Positions 62,678-64,000 of a DNA stretch of 64,000 nucleotides are shown here, one piece after another. This DNA comes from Sphingobacteriales bacterium. Its GTDB lineage: Bacteria > Bacteroidota > Bacteroidia > Chitinophagales > JADIYW01. The notes under the pieces were generated by a model. The model was not told the origin of the DNA and made no database searches. It worked only from the letters and a program-made list of their open reading frames with translations. Made by a program: the position numbers and the translations under genes. The stretch's first letter is position 1, and each line of letters starts with the position of its first letter. Location of the stretch: contig JADJYT010000002.1 in assembly GCA_016719635.1 (NCBI GenBank), forward strand, positions 62,001 through 126,000. The letters run 5' to 3'.

Positions 62678-63670
62678 TTATTTTTTCAATACTCTCACGT
62701 TATATGCACCGGTATTGGTCTTGTCGTACACCGTTTCATAGATGGAAATATAGATATTGCCATTTTCTGCGGCGGTGCCTTCCAGTTTGGAACCTACAGG
62801 TTGTGTCACACCATTCTCACCAATCTTATACACCAATGAACCATATTTAATTTCCATTCCGTCAGAATAGGCAGCATCTTTGACACCGCTCAAATAGCCG
62901 TCAGGGCCATATGTGCCTCCGGATAAGCTTTTCAAAATTATCTTTCCATTTGCGGAAATACTGAATTTATCGCCGTTTATTACGCTTACCCCTGTATTCA
63001 GCCAGCCTTTGTTATTTTCATTTCCGGATATGTAATAATTCGCCTTTAATTTATAGTTCCCGTCACCTACGATTGCATTCTCATCAATGGTAGAAATATC
63101 CATGCTTTCAATCTTTTCCCGTTTGAATGTCAGGGTCCCGTATTCGGACTGAATCGTAACCTCCGAAAATGCGATAGAGCCTTCAATGGTATTGACACCA
63201 TCAAAAGAAACGGCATCATTGATGGATTGCCCGGAAGGCAAATTGGCTTTTTTATACAGTTCATCTGTCAACTGTTCTATCGTGTAGTTATCCAAATCGG
63301 ATATCTTATAAAAAGGATTTTGGGTAAAAGTCAAAACAGAGGATAATACAGGCGTTCCATAAGCAAGGAGCCTTTCATAAATTGGCTTTGCCTCTTCCTC
63401 CGTTTTAACGGATTGGAGTTTATTCAAATCAGGCAACACCGCACCGTCTTTTGTTTTATCGGACGGGATTCCCAGTTTCATATTGGTTATTTTTTCTACG
63501 GGGATGTTCAATGTACCGTAAGGATTTACAATCGAAATTTTGGACAATGCCGCTTTACCGGTAACCACGTCGCCATTTTTCAACCTGACCGTTATCTGCA
63601 CATTTCCGGCAAAGAGAGTTGTTGTTACTGACAGTGACAGGAGCAGGAGAAAAGAGAATACATTTTTCAT
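62678..63670 (-). CDS. Secreted protein with duplicated beta motif and LecA/PA-IL-like C-terminal domain
   Basis: The 330-residue product has a signal peptide (MKNVFSFLLLLSLSVTTTLFA). A motif occurs twice: VVTGKAALSKISIVNPYGTL with EKITNMKLGI (about 35-66), and TIEGSIAFSEVTIQSEYGTL with EKIESMDI (about 160-192). A helical stretch lies between them. The last 120 residues, with KGWLNTGVSVINGDKFSIS, GGTYGPDGYL and GSLVYKIG, resemble the LecA/PA-IL galactose-binding-like fold. The C-terminal part could bind a carbohydrate, but no ligand residue can be confirmed. It is convergent to the interrupted barrel gene, with a weak hairpin between them (GCAGC...GCTGC, near 62650-62668). Confidence 0.78.
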   Translation of the reverse strand: MKNVFSFLLLLSLSVTTTLFAGNVQITVRLKNGDVVTGKAALSKISIVNPYGTLNIPVEKITNMKLGIPSDKTKDGAVLPDLNKLQSVKTEEEAKPIYERLLAYGTPVLSSVLTFTQNPFYKISDLDNYTIEQLTDELYKKANLPSGQSINDAVSFDGVNTIEGSIAFSEVTIQSEYGTLTFKREKIESMDISTIDENAIVGDGNYKLKANYYISGNENNKGWLNTGVSVINGDKFSISANGKIILKSLSGGTYGPDGYLSGVKDAAYSDGMEIKYGSLVYKIGENGVTQPVGSKLEGTAAENGNIYISIYETVYDKTNTGAYNVRVLKK

Positions 63671-63760
63671 GTTTTATATTTAATAACTAAAAATACACCA
63701 TTTAAAACAAATGTATGGAAGAAATATTGCAGGGATTTCAAACCTTAACAAAAGATAAGA

Positions 63761-64000
63761 TTAGTTTCCGGCCGGGGCAGATATGCAGGGTTTGCAGGAA
63801 GCCAACTCAAGATAGGGTGGATTATCCGCTGCCGACCGGTGGATAAACTGTTTGACGACAGCACCTTTATAGATTAAGAAAATACCAGGCATCTGGTACA
63901 CATCGGCTCCGTCAGGTGATGTTACAAAAGCACCTTTCGTTAACCACAGATAGAGTCCTCTCACCCATACTTTAAACCCAAACAACTGTGAGACAGTCCC
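63761..64000 (-). CDS. AhpC/TSA-like peroxiredoxin family protein, C-terminal part, runs off the right edge
   Basis: The frame is open from the right edge to a stop at 63761, giving the last 79 residues. It reads TVSQLFGFKVWVRGLYLWLT, then KGAFVTSPDGADVYQMPGIF and LIYKGAVVKQFIHRSAADNP, the closing strand-helix pattern of peroxiredoxin-like (AhpC/TSA, AhpC-TSA_2-type) proteins. The catalytic cysteine, expected far upstream, is outside the window. A CKPC pair near the end (LASCKPCIS) is odd for this family and could be an added redox pair. TTG 63985 is not the start, as upstream codons remain open. Confidence 0.6.
   Translation of the reverse strand, partial: GTVSQLFGFKVWVRGLYLWLTKGAFVTSPDGADVYQMPGIFLIYKGAVVKQFIHRSAADNPPYLELASCKPCISAPAGN

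Overview
The window looks like a chromosomal segment from a member of the Bacteroidota, probably near the Chitinophagia/Saprospiria. The signs are a complete alternative complex III plus aa3-type oxidase locus, a PorT-type protein, menaquinone (UbiE/MenG) biosynthesis, type B L31, lipoproteins with Bacteroidota-style lipoboxes, almost no Shine-Dalgarno sites, and repeated promoter boxes of the Bacteroidota form TAnnTTTG. The sequence is gene-dense and AT-rich. I see no tRNA, rRNA, CRISPR array, phage or transposase gene.

Layout. Positions 1-6.5 kb hold a cut-off lipoprotein gene, ftsK, lolA, a VOC-fold gene, a START-like gene and aroA. From 23.7 kb leftwards to about 8.2 kb runs one long respiratory operon: actA-B-C-D-E-F, ctaC, ctaD, ctaB, two subunit III genes, the subunit IV gene, SCO and a DUF420 gene. 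Its distal end (6.7-9.0 kb) is broken up by palindromic repeats and a decayed FISUMP-domain lipoprotein gene. Positions 24-31 kb hold mixed envelope and housekeeping genes (DUF445, a lipoprotein, rsmG, a secreted VWA protein, PAP2 phosphatase, a methyltransferase, a lipoprotein). Positions 30.4-38.8 kb form a compact leftward operon: GlmU-like nucleotidyltransferase, tpiA, prmA, a 1599-residue secreted protein of unknown function and an M48 lipoprotein protease. Then follow rpmE2 with a strong terminator, a secreted protein, engB, ubiE-porT, udk and folD.

Positions 44-51.7 kb are a leftward polysaccharide operon: nucleotide-sugar dehydrogenase, rfbB, a Wza-like exporter, a Wzz-like chain-length protein, rfbC and cysQ. 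After that come waaA, an acidic repeat protein, tdk, a chalcone-isomerase-fold gene and an M20 peptidase. Positions 57.1-62.0 kb hold a four-gene leftward operon joining a VWA protein, a Tat-exported flavin amine oxidase, a COQ7/ferritin-like di-iron protein and a MoxR-like AAA+ ATPase. This is the best candidate here for an uncharacterised system. The window ends with an interrupted beta-barrel-like gene, a secreted protein with a LecA-like tail and the 3' end of a peroxiredoxin-like gene.

Four genes carry lesions: actA (+1 in a six-base A run), the M20 peptidase (+1 in a five-base T run), the small barrel gene (in-frame TAA) and the FISUMP gene (several). The two homopolymer lesions could be sequencing errors. 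Promoter boxes sit so close to several start codons that leaderless transcripts are likely, and in other cases they rule out longer TTG-initiated reading frames.
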